From the NCBI GenBank assembly GCA_903858935.1, contig CAIOKO010000190.1, forward strand, positions 1 to 57,601: 57,601 nt of DNA, read 5' to 3'. Made by a program: the position numbers and the translations under genes. The notes below the pieces were generated by a model, which saw nothing but the letters and a program-made list of their open reading frames with translations, had not been told where the DNA came from and searched no databases. The number at the start of each line of letters is the position of its first letter. The first letter of the stretch is position 1. The stretch comes from an uncultured Schlesneria sp. Its GTDB lineage: Bacteria > Planctomycetota > Planctomycetia > Planctomycetales > Planctomycetaceae. Below, in pieces: positions 17,745 to 25,740 of the stretch.

Positions 17745-19049
17745 TTACTTTGCAGTCAGGTCGTAACACATCAGCGTATTCTGTTCGCGAAGGTACAATT
17801 TTCCGGCTGCCACAACGGGATGTGCCCAAGATTCTCGTTCTTGAAAGATAGGCATGAAACTCCCCTTGAGCTTGTATTCTGTCGGTGTCGCTTCGATCAG
17901 GGCGACTTCGCCTGACTGGTAACGGAAGATCAAATGTCCATCTACGGCGGTTATCGCGGCGGAGCCGTTGCCGGCTCCGCGAGTTTTTCCACCCCATTTG
18001 ACGTCGCCGGAAATCAAATCGACACAAATAGGAAGTCCATTATTGTGGCCTTCGCCAAAGTAAAGATGATCGCCGATCAGGACGATTCCGCCGTGATGAT
18101 TCTGTAATTCTTTCCCGCGATAATATTGCTCGACTGCATCAACGCCGTCGCCATTTCGAGTCAATTTCAACAGGGCGGAGCCACCTTCGTTGTATCCTGT
18201 TGAACCAAATACGTAATCACCTTTGACGATCGGTGTCGGGATATCGGCGACACCGTTTGCGATCCGGTTATAGCTCCACAAATGCTTACCGTCGCTCGCC
18301 CGAACGCCAATCAATCCGCGGCCGATCAGCTGGACGTACTGCTTAACTCCCGCACCATGGCTGATCGTCATTGCCGAATAACCAGCTCCAGGTTTGCCGG
18401 CGTTTCCTTGATCAGGAACCGCTGATTTCCAGATCTCTTTTCCAGTCAATTTGTCGAGACAAACAATCATTGCATCGGCACTGCCCGGCGTGCACAAAAC
18501 ATAATCACCATCAACGAGTGGAGATTCTGAGAATCCCCAGCCCGACATCATCTTTCCTTTCCATTCGGTCTCGAAGACTTTCTTCCAGATTACGCTGCCG
18601 TCGGTTACTTTGACACAAGTGATTTGACCATTGGAGGTAACCGCATATAGGCGATCGCCATCCACACTCGGCGTACAACGCGATCCATCGTAACCATGTT
18701 TTGGTACCGAATCAGTCAGCGGACTGGTCCAGGCGACGTTCTGAGTTTTCAAATCGACTGCAATCAGCGCCTGGGAATTTCCGATATTTCCGGTCGTATA
18801 AAGGCGATCACCGACGACCGAAACACTGGCGAACCCCTGACCCATCCCGTCCAATTTCCAAAGTAGCGCAGGAGACTTGGCCGCCCAGTCAGTCGAAATT
18901 CCTTTGAACTGGCTGATGTTATCGCCGTTCGAACCGCGCCATTGAGGCCAATCCTGGGATGACTTCGGTTCAGCGGCCCCGATAGAAGAGACCAACAGCG
19001 AGCACGAAGACAGAACAAGAACGCCGAACACGACAGACAGCCGAGGCAT
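17745..19049 (-). CDS. Exported PQQ-type beta-propeller protein
   Basis: A 434-residue protein with a signal peptide (about 1-25, ending SSIGAAEP) and a propeller of PQQ-like/BamB-like blades, opening with the typical DWPQWRGSNGDN segment. Repeated blade motifs include VVGDRLYTTGN, ALIAVDLKTQNVAWTSPL, VDGDRLYAVTSNGQITCVKVTDGSVIWKK and LDKLTGKEIWKS. Proteins of this type are abundant in planctomycetes and are assumed to be periplasmic scaffolds; no enzymatic residues for a quinoprotein dehydrogenase are evident, so catalysis is not claimed. AGGAG lies 7 bases before the ATG. It lies immediately downstream of tRNA-Lys on the same strand. Confidence 0.85.
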   Translation of the reverse strand: MPRLSVVFGVLVLSSCSLLVSSIGAAEPKSSQDWPQWRGSNGDNISQFKGISTDWAAKSPALLWKLDGMGQGFASVSVVGDRLYTTGNIGNSQALIAVDLKTQNVAWTSPLTDSVPKHGYDGSRCTPSVDGDRLYAVTSNGQITCVKVTDGSVIWKKVFETEWKGKMMSGWGFSESPLVDGDYVLCTPGSADAMIVCLDKLTGKEIWKSAVPDQGNAGKPGAGYSAMTISHGAGVKQYVQLIGRGLIGVRASDGKHLWSYNRIANGVADIPTPIVKGDYVFGSTGYNEGGSALLKLTRNGDGVDAVEQYYRGKELQNHHGGIVLIGDHLYFGEGHNNGLPICVDLISGDVKWGGKTRGAGNGSAAITAVDGHLIFRYQSGEVALIEATPTEYKLKGSFMPIFQERESWAHPVVAAGKLYLREQNTLMCYDLTAK

Positions 19050-19200
19050 CAGAAATCTCCTGAAACGAAAAAGTTTCCCTACTTACCCTCGCTCAAACAC
19101 CCCAATCCTGCGAATCAGGACAAGGGGGCGAAAATCCATAAAGGATCATCCAGAGAGCCGACGGCGACTTACTTGAGCCAAAGCGACGTCTACAAAACAG

Positions 19201-19273
<73 letters not shown>

Positions 19274-19539
19274 AGACTTCACTGCAATGCCAGTTGTATC
19301 GAGCAAGGACGAATCACGCCTCCCTCAAAAGCCTTAAAAAAGGCCCAATACCAAAGTCTGCAATCCGGTTTCCCGAACAACAAACCATTCCGAGCAGGAT
19401 TTGAGATCGGACCAACCAACCCGATCTTTTCCACCAAAACGCTCGAATGGCCCAGAATTCTCGTCATTATCACTGCGTACGTCAAGCGTCTCAGCCGCAT
19501 CACCTTTTGTGACTCTTTCACAAACCAAATTCCAGGCAA

Positions 19540-20442
19540 TCAGGGAACTTCGGTTCGGTAGAAATCAAACGACCCGCTTCTTTCGTTGATCATTAGTAAA
19601 CTCTTTCCTGTCGGGTCCCAAATAGCATAATCATCCTGTTCGGGATGGTTTGTTATCCGCACGAGATTGCTGCCGTCCGAATGCATGACATAAACCTCAT
19701 AATTGCCGTCTCGATTGCTCGTAAACGAGATTCTCGATCCGTCCGGAGAAAATCTTGGACGGATATCCTGGCCAGGGCTGTTCGTTAGCCGCCTCGGATT
19801 CGAACCGTTGGATTGAGCAACATAAATCTCATAGTCGTCTTCGCGGCTGGAACTGAATACGAACTGACGCCCGTCCGGTGAGAAATGGGGCCAGTTATTG
19901 ACTCCTTCTGAATCGATCAGGGTCTGCCTGTTTTTCCCCTGCAAATCGACGGAATAAATCTGCTGCCGTCCTTCTTCCGGATAACTGAACAGAACGCGTG
20001 AATTGTCGGGCACAAACGTAGGGCTGCGAAGACCTGAAAATCCGCCTCCCGGCGGCACTTCGCTGGTTCGGTTCTCAATCGTGTCTTCGATCACAAGTGC
20101 CAGGCTGAGGTTTCCTCGGTTCTGTACGTAAGTCAGATAGCGACCATTCGCCGAGAGGGCCGGCTCGAATTCCGATCTCGTTTCCGTGGGATGCAGAGGC
20201 GTGGTCGACTGATTGACGAGTGAAAGTTTCATCAGTCGCAATTGGGCAGGCTTTTCGAGCAGAGTATAAAGCAGCTCGGTACCCTGTGCGTTGAGGAACA
20301 CGGGATCGCGTTTGACGTGACCATCAGACGTCAGTCGCACGGGCTCTGCAGCAGGAAGTATGGAATGGGCCAGAATAACAATGACGGCGACAGTCAGTTG
20401 AAATCGCTGGACGAATGGGAATCTCAGCTTAAAGCAGTTCAT
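19540..20442 (-). CDS. Exported TolB-like PD40 beta-propeller protein
   Basis: The 300-residue product has a signal peptide (about 1-32) and a six-bladed TolB-type propeller made of PD40 repeats, seen in units such as PHFSPDGRQFVFSSSREDDYEIYV and PRFSPDGSRISFTSNRDGNYEVYV. Each ends with a xLTN/ITN turn. TolB itself is about 430 residues with an extra N-terminal domain, which this protein lacks, so it is a TolB-like propeller rather than TolB. Its ATG overlaps the end of the DUF1501 gene by 14 bases, with GGGAGG upstream inside that gene, so the two are likely translationally coupled. The role is unknown, probably periplasmic. Confidence 0.85.
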   Translation of the reverse strand: MNCFKLRFPFVQRFQLTVAVIVILAHSILPAAEPVRLTSDGHVKRDPVFLNAQGTELLYTLLEKPAQLRLMKLSLVNQSTTPLHPTETRSEFEPALSANGRYLTYVQNRGNLSLALVIEDTIENRTSEVPPGGGFSGLRSPTFVPDNSRVLFSYPEEGRQQIYSVDLQGKNRQTLIDSEGVNNWPHFSPDGRQFVFSSSREDDYEIYVAQSNGSNPRRLTNSPGQDIRPRFSPDGSRISFTSNRDGNYEVYVMHSDGSNLVRITNHPEQDDYAIWDPTGKSLLMINERSGSFDFYRTEVP

Positions 20443-21763
20443 GAATCACGGTTCCTCCCTCAAGCACTTTGAGTTCGGCGCGAGCTTGCGTGTCGACCCC
20501 CGCAAGTTCGCAGATCGTGGTCCCGACCATGCGAGGAGTGATCGCCGTCGTCAGCGGGTCTTCCGCATATTTGTCGCTCGCACCGATCACTCGCCCCGGT
20601 TGTACTCCTCCACCGGACCACAACGAGAAATAGCAGCGAGACCAATGGTCACGTGCCGCACGATTGGTGATGCGTGGCGATCGTCCGAATTCACCCATCG
20701 CCACAACAAGTGTTGAATCGAGTAGCCCCCGCCCTTGAAGGTCGTCCAGCAGCGCCGCAAACGCACGATCAAAGATCGGGCAATGAGTGTCCTGGAGCAA
20801 TTCAAAATTGTAGATGTGGGTGTCCCAGCCAAAATCGCAGTTCGGTGTCATACACTCGACGTACTCACTCCAGTTCACTTGAATATAGGGAACACCCGCC
20901 TCGACCAGTCGTCGGGCAAGAAGGCAACTTTGGCCGAACGTCGTCTGACCATAATTGTTGCGGGTCGACGGAGTTTCCTGAGTCAAATCAAACGCGGCCC
21001 GCGATTGAGGGTTTGAAATCAACCCGTAGGCTCGTTGATACGTTCGATCCCATTCCGACAAGCCCGCGCGATCGAGTTGCCGTAGAGTGTCGTCCAGTCT
21101 CGCTCGGATTTCGTTTCGATCCGAGATACGGTTTGGCGTCAGACCTTCCAGCAGCTGCAGCGAAGGGATTTCAACACGCCCTTCGTCCGAACAACTGACC
21201 ATAAATGGGTCAGCCGCTTTGCCGAATTTCCCTCCGCCATAACCCTCAATTTTGCGGACGACGTCACGCGGAATTCCTCGTCCGACCATGGCGAACGGCG
21301 GCAGCGACCCTTTATGCCCCCGATGCTTGCCAACGATCGCTCCGAAATTCGGCTGCACCGGCTCGGGCCGCTCTTCGAACCCGGTCAGCCCCACGGTCCC
21401 TGCATCAGGATGCCCTGGCTGGCTGGTGACATGTGAGCGAATTAACGAAAACCGATCACTTCTCGCAGCCAGCTTCGGCAACAGTTCGCTGTAATGAACC
21501 CCAGGTTGCTTCGTGGGTATCGTGGCAAACGGACCACGATATTGCGATGGGGCATTCGGTTTGGGGTCAAACGTATCAATGTGGCTGGGGGCACCCCAGA
21601 GCCAGACAAAGATGACAGATTTGGCTTTGGATGCCGGTGCGGCATGCAGGATTCGGGGTTGACCGAGCATCAACCCTGCCGGAACCGACGCTCCCCACTT
21701 CAGGAATGAGCGACGGCCGATTCCCTTGCAGGTGGCAGCTCGAAACGAACCGATATCAAACAT
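20429..21763 (-). CDS. DUF1501 family Tat-exported protein
   Basis: A 444-residue member of DUF1501, a family related to sulfatase/alkaline-phosphatase folds and expanded in planctomycetes. The N-terminus has a twin-arginine signal (GRRSFLKWGASVPAG near residue 15), so export in folded form is expected. Family marks include WLWGAPSHIDTFDPKP, the GHPDAGTVGLTG segment, a GWDTH motif and MGEFGRSPRITN near the C-terminus. Planctomycete DUF1501 genes usually sit beside DUF1549/DUF1553 cytochrome genes; here the partner is a PD40 propeller. ATG 21763 is chosen over an upstream ATG (21796) because AAAGGA precedes it. The function is unknown. Confidence 0.88.
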   Translation of the reverse strand: MFDIGSFRAATCKGIGRRSFLKWGASVPAGLMLGQPRILHAAPASKAKSVIFVWLWGAPSHIDTFDPKPNAPSQYRGPFATIPTKQPGVHYSELLPKLAARSDRFSLIRSHVTSQPGHPDAGTVGLTGFEERPEPVQPNFGAIVGKHRGHKGSLPPFAMVGRGIPRDVVRKIEGYGGGKFGKAADPFMVSCSDEGRVEIPSLQLLEGLTPNRISDRNEIRARLDDTLRQLDRAGLSEWDRTYQRAYGLISNPQSRAAFDLTQETPSTRNNYGQTTFGQSCLLARRLVEAGVPYIQVNWSEYVECMTPNCDFGWDTHIYNFELLQDTHCPIFDRAFAALLDDLQGRGLLDSTLVVAMGEFGRSPRITNRAARDHWSRCYFSLWSGGGVQPGRVIGASDKYAEDPLTTAITPRMVGTTICELAGVDTQARAELKVLEGGTVIHELL

Positions 21764-21985
21764 GCCGAAAAATCCTTTCCCAACTTCAAATGCCATCTCA
21801 TTCTGACCTACCCACGAATCAAACGGAAGAGAATGTTGATGCGAAAGTTTAACCGGCAGTCAACAAGCTCAAATCTCTCAGCCCTTCCAGTCGAGCCCAG
21901 GGATGTTATTCCTGGGCTTCTTCACCTCCTTCATTCTTCATTTGGTTCAAAATCTTCATTTTCCCGTCTCATCAGAGTTAAAAAA

Positions 21986-22070
21986 AAGTTGCCAAAGTTG
22001 GTGAAGTTGATCAAGTTCCCTTTTTTGTAAAGTTTGCGAGGGGTTGAACTTTGTCAACTTGACCAAAGTT
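21986..22070. repeat. AAGTT iteron-like array next to the RepA-like gene
   Basis: AAGTT occurs at 21986, 21995, 22004 and 22013, exactly every 9 bases (unit AAGTTGNNN). It recurs at 22030, then on the other strand at 22047 and 22056 (again 9 apart), and at 22066. The array starts 68 bases beyond the ATPase stop codon (22054) and its right end runs into the last codons of the gene. The regular spacing next to a RepA/KaiC-like ATPase suggests protein-binding iterons or a decayed tripeptide-coding repeat. Confidence 0.6.
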
Positions 22071-23175
22071 CTCCGCCAGCGACGTTAAAATCGAGCGTTT
22101 CCGGCCGCAGCTCAGGGCGGCTGGTGTGCACAGGCAGTGTCAGGGGAGTTGGCAAACGCCAAAACCATCGCCCATCTGATGTCCTTTCTTTTCCTTTGCG
22201 ACAACCCGACAGGACCAGAGCGCGCCGCAACGTCGCTTCGCTGATATCGTTTTTCGCAGCATCCGCCATCAAATCGTACGTATAAACACTTCTGTCACCC
22301 AACCGATTTTTCAGCCATTCGGTCGCTCGCGACAATTCACTTTGCGCCGCCACGTGCTGCAACCGTTCTTTCTCATAAACATCAGCCACGTATTGTTTCG
22401 CAGTCTGACGGACCCATTCGTCTTCCCAGCAGATCCGCTGATTCTCAATCGTAAATCCGATACCGGGGGGAGTTTCACACAGGTTCGTTTTAACAGGTAG
22501 AAGAACTCGGCGCTCTGGTTCATCAGGATCACAAACGATTGTCCAGACCGAACGTGCCATCTCGGCGAGAACCGGAGTCGTCTTCGACCAGCCGCCACGT
22601 TTTCTTTTCTCTACTGGTGACGGCGAGGCGATCAACAGGATCGCCGCACCCGATCGATCCGCCAATTCTGCCAGCTTCGTCATCGTTTCCCTGATTTTGG
22701 CGTCGTCGCGACCATCCGTCGCATCAAGAAAACAATGGACAGGATCAATCACAATCAGGCGACAAGGATCACCCGTCCCGCGCAACAAGTTCAAATGCTC
22801 TTCGAGCGATTCAAGTTGACGATCGTCATCGAGGCGGCAGCGCGCAAATCCAGGTTTTGCCAACGTTGAGTCCGTCTCCTTTCCGCTGACGCTCACCAAA
22901 GGGATTTCAGCTCCCGCGGCTTCCAGGCGATTTCGAACGACGCTGGCAAAATTATCTTCGCCCGAGAACAGTATGACCTCGCCCCGTTCACATTGATCGT
23001 CGTAAGCAAGGCCACATTGCCCCTTGGTCACCCGGGCAATGGCTTCCATGGCAAACATGCTCTTCCCGACATTCGGCTCACCTGTGAGCAACGTCAATTG
23101 CCCCGCAGGAATCACCCATTTCCAAACCCATTCCTGCGCCTTCGCGGGAATACTGCTTAACCCTTCCAGATTCAT
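22054..23175 (-). CDS. RepA/KaiC-like RecA-fold ATPase with C-terminal helix-turn-helix
   Basis: The 373-residue protein has a RecA-fold AAA_25 (plasmid RepA helicase-like) domain: Walker A GEPNVGKS near 33, a VILFSGEDN block near 68, Walker B RLIVIDPVH near 140, and AAILLIASPSP near 178. A C-terminal region (about 275-345) with ATEWLKNRLGDRSVYTYDLMADAA...ATLRRAL looks like the winged helix seen in phage and plasmid relatives. The family contains replicative helicases and primase partners in mobile elements, but no primase, integrase or Rep gene is adjacent, so it may be an element remnant or a domesticated gene. GGAG lies 7 bases before the ATG, and a near-consensus promoter is close upstream. 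The ATGA at the start overlaps an unlikely 99-codon ORF. Confidence 0.8.
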   Translation of the reverse strand: MNLEGLSSIPAKAQEWVWKWVIPAGQLTLLTGEPNVGKSMFAMEAIARVTKGQCGLAYDDQCERGEVILFSGEDNFASVVRNRLEAAGAEIPLVSVSGKETDSTLAKPGFARCRLDDDRQLESLEEHLNLLRGTGDPCRLIVIDPVHCFLDATDGRDDAKIRETMTKLAELADRSGAAILLIASPSPVEKRKRGGWSKTTPVLAEMARSVWTIVCDPDEPERRVLLPVKTNLCETPPGIGFTIENQRICWEDEWVRQTAKQYVADVYEKERLQHVAAQSELSRATEWLKNRLGDRSVYTYDLMADAAKNDISEATLRRALVLSGCRKGKERTSDGRWFWRLPTPLTLPVHTSRPELRPETLDFNVAGGELWSS

Positions 23176-23965
23176 TCAAGTTCTCCAGTCAATAAAATAA
23201 GCACAACAAAAATCCATGCGACAATCGCAACTGTTTCAAGGATACTAGCGGTAATTTGTCGTGTCAATATGTAATATAAAAATAATTTGTCGTTTTTGCG
23301 AAGTGCGCAAAGTGACAGGATTTGGGGTCGGCTCAGTCCGCAACTGGAAAATCGCGAAGAATTGGAAAAGGAGAGCTTCGGTCGCAATCGGTGCGACCTG
23401 CGCACAACAGTCAGGTCCGATAAGGCGTATACGTCATCAAAAACTAAACGGTACCGGAACGACGATTTCATTCAGACTGCCAACGCCGTGGCGGATTTTG
23501 TTGACGGGCAATACTGACGGTTCTGACAAGACCTGACGTTTGTTAAAGTGTCGCCAATGAAAAGTTGTCATGATTTGTGCGTCGTACCGTGATCTTCTTC
23601 GCCTGGCACCTTCCGCTTCGCCTGGGACCGGAGAGCATTCGTGAATCAACGCCGTTCTAACCATTGGACGTCGGTCGTCGTCTTCGGAACATTCCTGGCG
23701 ATGTTCCAGGTCGCGGGAATTGCGGTCGTTCGCCGTGATTGATCGGCAGGCGATTTACCTGAATTGGAACTGAATTCTTCGGGTTTTGGAGAAGAACGCG
23801 GCGGTTTTTTCCTGTTTGGGGTGACTTTCAGATAGTTGCGATCGGCAAAATGAATGCGTTATTTTTGACCTCAGTCAAATTGATGCCCTGTCCGCCGTTC
23901 GCATTTGGACCGGGTAAAGCTGCGGTCAATCGACCGATGAGTTGTGCGCTCAGGAAGGAAATCAG
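23176..23965. other. Long intergenic region, promoters only
   Basis: Nearly 800 bases between divergent genes. It contains the sigma70-like promoter at 23239-23267 for the ATPase gene. Overlapping small ORFs on both strands (99 codons minus at 23172-23471; 91 and 76 codons plus) lack ribosome sites and known domains. The AT-rich patch at 23260-23290 contrasts with GC-rich flanks. Confidence 0.45.
23239..23267 (-). promoter_or_regulatory. Sigma70-like promoter of the RepA-like ATPase gene
   Basis: On the minus strand TTGACA (23267-23262) is separated by 17 bases from TATCCT (23244-23239), with AT-rich DNA upstream of the -35. Transcription would start about 55 bases before the ATG at 23175. 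Confidence 0.65.
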
Positions 23966-25315
23966 ATGCGAATTGTGATTCAGAACATGGCGGCGGTCGC
24001 AGCCGCTATGTTACTTGCCGTTCAACCGCTTTCGGCTCAAGAGACCGAAAATCCCGGCGCGAACGAAAATGTGACGAACCAGGCGGTCAGCGAACCCGCC
24101 AGCCAGAATCCAGACCCGCAAAACGAAGACCAGTTTGCTCAACGTCCTGCCGATGCAGAACGACCCGACTCAAGCCGCCGTGACGAAGGACGTCGCCCTG
24201 AACGTAGACTCGGCGGTCGTGAAGATAAACCTGTGCGACCGGATCTTGGCCCTGACGCGGGACCTCCGCTTGCTGGTCCCGGTCGCGGACGAGACCCACA
24301 AGATGGTCCGCCACCTCGCCGACCTGGTGGGCGGCCAGAAGGACGACCGGCCGATTTCGGACCACCACGTGACAGTGGCAGAAGCGATCGTGGCCCAGAC
24401 TTTGGACCGCCACCCGGTGGACCTGGTCGTGGCCGGGATGAACAAACAGGGCCACCACAGCGCCGCCCTGACGGACGACCAGCAGGGCGGCCCGGAGATT
24501 TCGGACCGCCACGTGATTTCGCCAGCCGAGACCGTGGTCCCGATTTTGGGCCGCCACCTGGCGGACCAGTCGGTCGACGTGGCGATTTCGGACCTCCTCA
24601 TGAATTCGCCAGCAGGGATCACGGTCGTGACTTTGGTCCACCACCTGGCGGACCCGGTCGTGGCCGAGATGACCATGCAGGACCGCCACCTCGCGGACCA
24701 GTCGGTCGACGTGGTGACTTTGGGCCTCCTCATGAATTCGCCAGCAGGGATCATGGTCGTGACTTTGGTCCACCACCTGGCGGACCCGGTCGTGGCCGAG
24801 ATGACCATGCAGGACCGCCACCTCGCGGACCAGTGGGTCGACGTGGTGGTTTCGGACCTCCTCATGAATTCGCCAGCAGGGATCATGGTCGTGACTTTGG
24901 TCCACCACCTGGCGGACCCGGTCGTGGCCGAGATGAGCATGTGGGACCTCCGCCTCGCGGACCAATCGGTCGACGCGGTGACTTCGGACCTCCTCACGAA
25001 TTCTCTGGCCGAGATCGAGGTCGTGACTTCGGTCCATCTCCCGATGGACCCGGACGTGGACGGGGTGAACAAGCAGGACCTCCGCCTCGTGGTCCCGGTG
25101 GACGACCCGACGGGCGACCTGGCGATTTCGGACCTTCTCGCGAACGTGCTGGCCGAGATCGTGGTTCAGAAACAGGGCCTCCACCCGGCCGCTCCGATCG
25201 TGGACGTGGTGATCAAGAGGGTCCACCGCGCCGTGAACCAGAAGAACAGGATCGCGGTGGACCAGGTCGTGATCGCGAATCGGGACCCGAACGACCTTTT
25301 CGACGAGACGCTTAA
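23966..25315 (+). CDS. Secreted Pro/Gly/Arg-rich tandem-repeat protein
   Basis: The 449-residue product has a signal peptide (about 1-24, ending LSAQE), a short acidic linker, then low-complexity sequence dominated by Pro, Gly, Arg and Asp. The core is a 44-residue repeat with the landmarks FGPPHEFASRDHGRDF and GPPPGGPGRGRDDH, in about three near-identical copies with degenerate copies on both sides. It is probably an intrinsically disordered, strongly charged exported protein; no fold or activity is assigned. Several other long frames cross the same DNA because the 132-base repeat is a multiple of three. This frame is chosen for its signal peptide and AGGAAGGA ribosome site 6 bases before ATG 23966. 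A terminator follows. Confidence 0.65.
   Translation: MRIVIQNMAAVAAAMLLAVQPLSAQETENPGANENVTNQAVSEPASQNPDPQNEDQFAQRPADAERPDSSRRDEGRRPERRLGGREDKPVRPDLGPDAGPPLAGPGRGRDPQDGPPPRRPGGRPEGRPADFGPPRDSGRSDRGPDFGPPPGGPGRGRDEQTGPPQRRPDGRPAGRPGDFGPPRDFASRDRGPDFGPPPGGPVGRRGDFGPPHEFASRDHGRDFGPPPGGPGRGRDDHAGPPPRGPVGRRGDFGPPHEFASRDHGRDFGPPPGGPGRGRDDHAGPPPRGPVGRRGGFGPPHEFASRDHGRDFGPPPGGPGRGRDEHVGPPPRGPIGRRGDFGPPHEFSGRDRGRDFGPSPDGPGRGRGEQAGPPPRGPGGRPDGRPGDFGPSRERAGRDRGSETGPPPGRSDRGRGDQEGPPRREPEEQDRGGPGRDRESGPERPFRRDA
24560..24965 (+). repeat. 132-bp tandem repeat inside the Pro/Gly/Arg protein gene
   Basis: The landmark TGAATTCGCCAGCAGGGATC starts at 24601, 24733 and 24865, exactly 132 bases apart, and the intervening DNA is nearly identical. 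Outside this block the pattern continues in diverged form over about 24250-25150. The unit is 44 codons, so copy-number change would keep the frame. Confidence 0.9.
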
Positions 25316-25351
25316 AGACAGAACCTGCTGAGACGTGCAAATTCTGTTCGA

Positions 25352-25386
25352 GCTCCGGTGGACATCTACCGGGGCTTGTTTTTTTG
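25352..25386 (+). terminator. Intrinsic terminator after the tandem-repeat gene
   Basis: GCTCCGGT (25352-25359) pairs with ACCGGGGC (25368-25375) in an 8-bp stem containing one G-U pair, with an 8-base loop, followed by TTGTTTTTTTG. It lies about 37 bases after the stop codon of the repeat protein. Confidence 0.8.
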
Positions 25387-25740
25387 CCCGAAGGGCTGAT
25401 AGGTAACAGCCAGGAGCGAGCTCGTCGTCGAGCGGCTCCCCGGGGTTTAAAGCAGACTAAATGTAACTCCACCTTCCCCGTGGAGGTGGTTAGCGGGCCT
25501 TTGCCCTAGGGTTTAAAATGATAACGTATCGGTGAATGTTGGCTTGTGCTTGGTGCAAAGGCCCGTTTACCACCGCCGCAGGACGTTTGGCGTAACGCCG
25601 GTGGGGTTTCGGTTGCGTTGACTCCGGTGGCCGCTTCCTGTGTCGGAAGCTGCCCCAGGCTTTTCATTCGGCCGGCGCTCTGCGGAAACCAGACCTTATC
25701 GGACATGGCTTGAAGCCAACTTCGCATCAACGCACTTCAA
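25387..25740. other. Intergenic region, possible decayed sequence
   Basis: A GC-rich stretch between the terminator and the permease gene end. A small hairpin (CCACCT near 25469 with AGGTGG near 25484) and a 74-codon minus-strand ORF (25506-25730) are present, but no known protein is recognised. It could be the remnant of an inserted element. Confidence 0.35.

Noticed and set aside
17478-17915. 145-codon plus-strand ORF
   Set aside because: It runs antisense into the PQQ-propeller gene and has no domain.
23172-23471. 99-codon minus-strand ORF overlapping the ATPase start by ATGA
   Set aside because: The overlap looks like coupling, but the ORF crosses the proposed promoter and has an unnatural N-terminus; no family was recognised.
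24087-25472. 461-codon minus-strand and 398-codon plus-strand ORFs over the tandem-repeat gene
   Set aside because: They are shadows produced by the 132-base repeat; neither has a signal peptide or ribosome site, unlike the chosen frame.
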